DNA of 64,000 bases, taken from the NCBI GenBank assembly GCA_029339505.1, contig JAQISU010001235.1, positions 37,105,815-37,169,814 of the forward strand, written 5' to 3'. Under the pieces are notes generated by a model. That model was not told where the DNA came from, made no database searches, and worked only from the letters and a program-made list of their open reading frames with translations. Of the stretch, positions 60,473 through 64,000 are shown one piece after another (position 1 is the first letter of the stretch; each line of letters begins with the position of its first letter). The position numbers and the translations under genes are program-made. This stretch comes from Unio delphinus (lineage: Eukaryota; Mollusca; Bivalvia; Unionida; Unionidae).

Positions 60473-62315
60473 GAGGTACCCTTTTACTATACGATGAGAC
60501 ACCGGTGCATGCATCCAACGTTATGATTGTTTCCTGACAGAACACATTATCTAAACTTTGCCACATCCTCCATGCAGCCCTGTTTAATCTCGAATTGATT
60601 GGTGGATATCATAGTTGTTCTAAAATCTTCACCCTTTTTCTATTTACTAATACATTTCATTGGAGCTACGTACTCATGTTTTGACAGTCTGTCACGGAGA
60701 ACTGTTTAGTTAAGTACTATAATATTCTAGTCAGACACAGGTTCATTTCTGAACCTGATTATCACTTTGTACAGTAATCCCAATAAATATAATTTGTATA
60801 AAATAATCATACAGTATACATGACCGTGTAATTTATAGTACACGGATTCGGATATTTTATTTTCAGCTAACGCATTGGCGATTGATTGGTGACTAGTGAA
60901 TGTTGAGTGTAGTGTGGGAAGGAATTAAGTAAGGATGGAGTGATATTTATTATTATTTATATTTATATATCTACGTATATGTACCGTACTGTGTGTGTTG
61001 TTTAGCCGTGGTGCTAATTTGGGTTTTGTTACACCAAGATTGTTGCTGTCGGGGTTGACGTTGACCCGGAAGAAGATTAAGGTCATAAAGTGGCGAAGAA
61101 CCAAGGCTTCTGGACCAACAGATCTGCAGAGAACAAGAGATTTTACGGATATTTAGGCAGACCAGGAAGGGCAGACCGTTCGTGGTGGCTCCTCAACCAT
61201 TTGACAGAGCGTTGAGGCTGAGAAGACATTTCGGATTTGTTCGACTCGCAATATTCACTATGTGAGTGGGGAAAAACATAAATCATAGCTCCCTAATTGA
61301 GCGAAAACCCGTCAATCATATTCACTGTTTGAGTGAAAACGTGTCGCATTTTATTATTTAAGTGAACTATATCATTATATTGTGGAAATTGTTAATGTTT
61401 ACATGAATCATTTTATCCATTTGTTTGAGTGGACTCTCTTTGAATCATTAATCATTGTATCATTTTACTTTTTAAGTTTCTCCTTGCATGTCAGTATCAG
61501 CTAAATCGTAATAATATCTGGTTTGTGCATATTTTATTAAATATATTTTATTAAATATCTAATATTCGGATTTTGTTGGCGCACGAATCAAACTTATTCT
61601 CTATTAATTACATCATTCATAATTAAACATTGTATTTTTGTCACCATCAAAAGTGTTGTTATAATCCCAAACCACAACCAGGTTATCTTGTTACAAAGTA
61701 TATACCTTGCACATTTCTAGTTTTTGGAAATACATTATTATATTTTGACCGTGTATACCATACACTCTTTTTGTCATTTTACATTTGAACTTCATAATCT
61801 TATTTTGACAGTGTACATTGTGCAACTTTCCAGTCTTTGGTACTATATAACTATGTTTTGACAGTGTCTGTCTGCCTGTCTGTCTCTCTCGGCACTTAAG
61901 ATGCAATATACATGGAAGACGTGAATTATTTTCATGAAACATTGGTAGGTAAGTTTAAAATCTGACGAGAGAAATGGACGACGGTTTTATACTTGTGGAC
62001 GAGTTGGAGAACTAATCTAACAAAAAGTAAACTCTTGCAAAATGCTGCTTTCATCAAAACTTGCCGGTACAAGAAGTAGAATCAACTGAGTTTATGCTGA
62101 GCATATATCAATAAGTACCTACAACATCTTGTGCTTCTTCAAATATTTTTCCTAATTATTCTGATAATTGCCTTAGGTTATGCACTCGCAAATCTACTTA
62201 ATTTGCTCAAGCGGTGTAGCGCGGATTCTTCTTACTAATGCCCTAATTCCCTCAACAATTGTGTATGAAAACAGAAACTTGGTAATGTGTATATTATAAC
62301 AGAGTAACGCCATTA
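59532..62315. other. Non-coding flank
   Basis: AT-rich; a (TTA)n run at 60428-60474. A less AT-rich part at 61010-61260 ('gttgacgttgacccgg' and neighbours) may belong to an unidentified repeat. No genes recognised. Confidence 0.5.

Positions 62316-62408
<93 letters not shown>
62316..62408. repeat. Compound (CT)n(TA)n(CA)n microsatellite
   Basis: CT units with a few interruptions, then TA, then CA. Confidence 0.95.
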
Positions 62409-62461
62409 TTCTTTTTGAAACTGAATACAACATACACTGGTATCCCACTGCTAAGACTTAG

Positions 62462-62545
62462 GCGTATTCTGGTATATCAGTGGAATGAATGTAAGTACAT
62501 TTGACGTATTCTGGTATATCAGTGGAATGAATGTAAGTACATTTG
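62462..62545. repeat. 42-bp tandem duplication
   Basis: 'gcgtattctggtatatcagt' plus 'ggaatgaatgtaagtacatt' occurs twice in direct succession, the second copy with one change near its start. Confidence 0.9.
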
Positions 62546-64000
62546 GCCCAAATCCTAAAATGTTGGCGATAATCCATACATGAAAGAGGAAAAAGCATTT
62601 ATTGGTACTTAAGTGATTTGTCATGAGAGATTTGTGTTCCTTGACCCATGACCAAATTTTATTGCCTGATATTGTAAACTGCAACAAATTGATTTGATCT
62701 GCGGCATGATGATCCCCCAGTGCGATACATCACTATAAACTGCCTCAATGCGGACATCGTAGCGATATGACTGAAAAATTGTTTAAGCTACGTTAAAAAT
62801 CCTAAACAACAAATAATACATTTTTTTCTTCATTTTCCATCATCGATGTACATTTACATTTTTCTAACAATACCTTCCATGGCAGCATTCTACTGAAGAC
62901 ATTTGGATACTTATTGTATACCTATTGACTTGACTGATTTGACGTTTGTAATACATATATTAAACATATATTACATTATCGTACACTCAGTTGAACTATT
63001 TAGATATACTTGCTGACATTTTAATTTTGTTATTCCTCCGTACTTTTGTAACCACTATTTTTAATTCTATTTAGATTTTAATGCTAAACATATCTTTAAA
63101 GCATGTGAATTATGACAGTTTTATTGTCTAAATCATGCGCCTTTTAAAATCTAGGAATATTGCTCCGATTATTTTTCCATCAACTATAATTGCTAGCCAT
63201 ATATCAACCAGCTGTTGTGAGTGAAGTTGTCCGGAACGCTTTTATAGTTCGAAAATTGTCTTATACGATCTTTGTTTAAAGACTGGGAACACATTAGCTA
63301 ATTTTAGATTAGTTGGAAGGATTCTCGGAGCAATATTAGCATTTATCGGGCAAGAGCAAGATGGGGTAGCAGTTTGAGTTGACAGACGGAGTAATTTTGG
63401 TGAGGTTTCATTTAATTATGTTGCTTAGATACCGTAAGGTTTCTGAAAAACCAGTAACATCTTAAACACGCATGTGAGGGATCTACAATAATACATGAGA
63501 TGAAACTTTCTACTCAACGAAATTTACAAGGTGTGAAAATTATTTTAATATGGAATAATGTTCTCCAAATAGTGATGTGAAAAAGGGTATACAGGTCATG
63601 TACAATATTTCGTGGTCCGTACTATACTGACTACATGGGCTTTAATTGAATTAAAGTTTTTAAAATGTTTATTTTTCTTAGGTCGTTGTAATTCCCATTC
63701 AATATTGAAAAAACGAGTTTCTTTAGCGAATACATTTGATACTAAATTTTTGTAACTTTGTTGTTCACTGTTTGTGTTAGAAATCACGTGGTTTCGTTGC
63801 TTCCATTATTTAAGAGTTTGAACCAATTTAGGACTGCAAGAAAAAGGTCAGTCCAACGTTGTACATCAAGGTCTGGATTTTAAAAGTAGGATAACTATTA
63901 CTGAGAGTATATTTCAAGTTTGCCAAAAAATTATTCCCACGGAAATGGTTATAATATCGGAGGAGTATGGGTGTTTTTGAATTGTTTTCCAGAACTTGTT
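62546..64000. other. Non-coding flank to window end
   Basis: AT-rich; no gene, RNA or transposon recognised. Confidence 0.6.

Noticed and set aside
61021..61697. Second solo LTR between TGTTACACC and TTGTTACA
   Set aside because: Termini are direct rather than inverted, and no target duplication is found.

Overview
The window is non-coding DNA of an animal genome, most likely a marine invertebrate and plausibly a mollusc. It is AT-rich, full of tandem satellites and dinucleotide runs, and carries tRNA-derived SINEs ending in an (AAC)n tail. I found no host protein-coding gene, rRNA or credible tRNA. The protein-coding content belongs to Polinton/Maverick-type (adintovirus-like) large DNA transposons of at least two lineages, in states from intact to fossil. 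All alignments were made by eye.

Layout. (1) 1-3637: right-hand end of a decayed Polinton ('P2') running off the left edge, followed at 3659-3870 by an inverted fragment of another copy's polymerase gene. (2) 4130-15230 and 16060-29100: two diverged copies (A and B) of one segmental duplication, each with its own satellites and insertions. SINEs and microsatellites sit in A. Copy B is interrupted by (3) 21057-27638, a 6.6-kb fold-back element whose 2.4-kb inverted arms carry structural genes of a second Polinton lineage, flanked by a 5-bp duplication. (4) 29.1-33.3 kb: non-coding, with a 22-bp satellite. (5) 33.3-36.2 kb: a fossil of the same second lineage (polymerase, protease and fibre-like remnants, + strand). 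(6) 36439-57985: a complete 21,547-bp Polinton ('P1') with 352-bp terminal inverted repeats and a perfect 6-bp target duplication CCCGTA. (7) 58-64 kb: non-coding DNA with a probable solo LTR (58700-59527).

P1 encodes a whole virus-like programme. Its minus-strand block holds an adenain-type protease, a small Cys/His protein, a double-jelly-roll major capsid, a core/pX-like protein, a penton-like minor capsid, a membrane protein, a chromodomain integrase, several basic core-like proteins, a packaging ATPase, a tail-anchored protein, a small protein with an NWGR (BH1-like) motif, a BIR protein and a 1356-aa protein-primed-type DNA polymerase. Accessory genes lie in both arms.

The most striking feature is RNA 3'-end formation. 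Five P1 arm genes (three left, two right), and one gene of the decayed relative P2, end in a 16-nt stem-loop of the GGCCCTTTTCAGGGCC type followed by an ACYCA-like tail and a purine-rich CGAAAAGA box. That is the processing signal of metazoan replication-dependent histone mRNAs. The stems vary by compensatory changes. The protease at the end of the central block instead has ordinary AATAAA signals. This suggests that P1 accessory transcripts use the host SLBP/U7 pathway, tying their expression to S phase.
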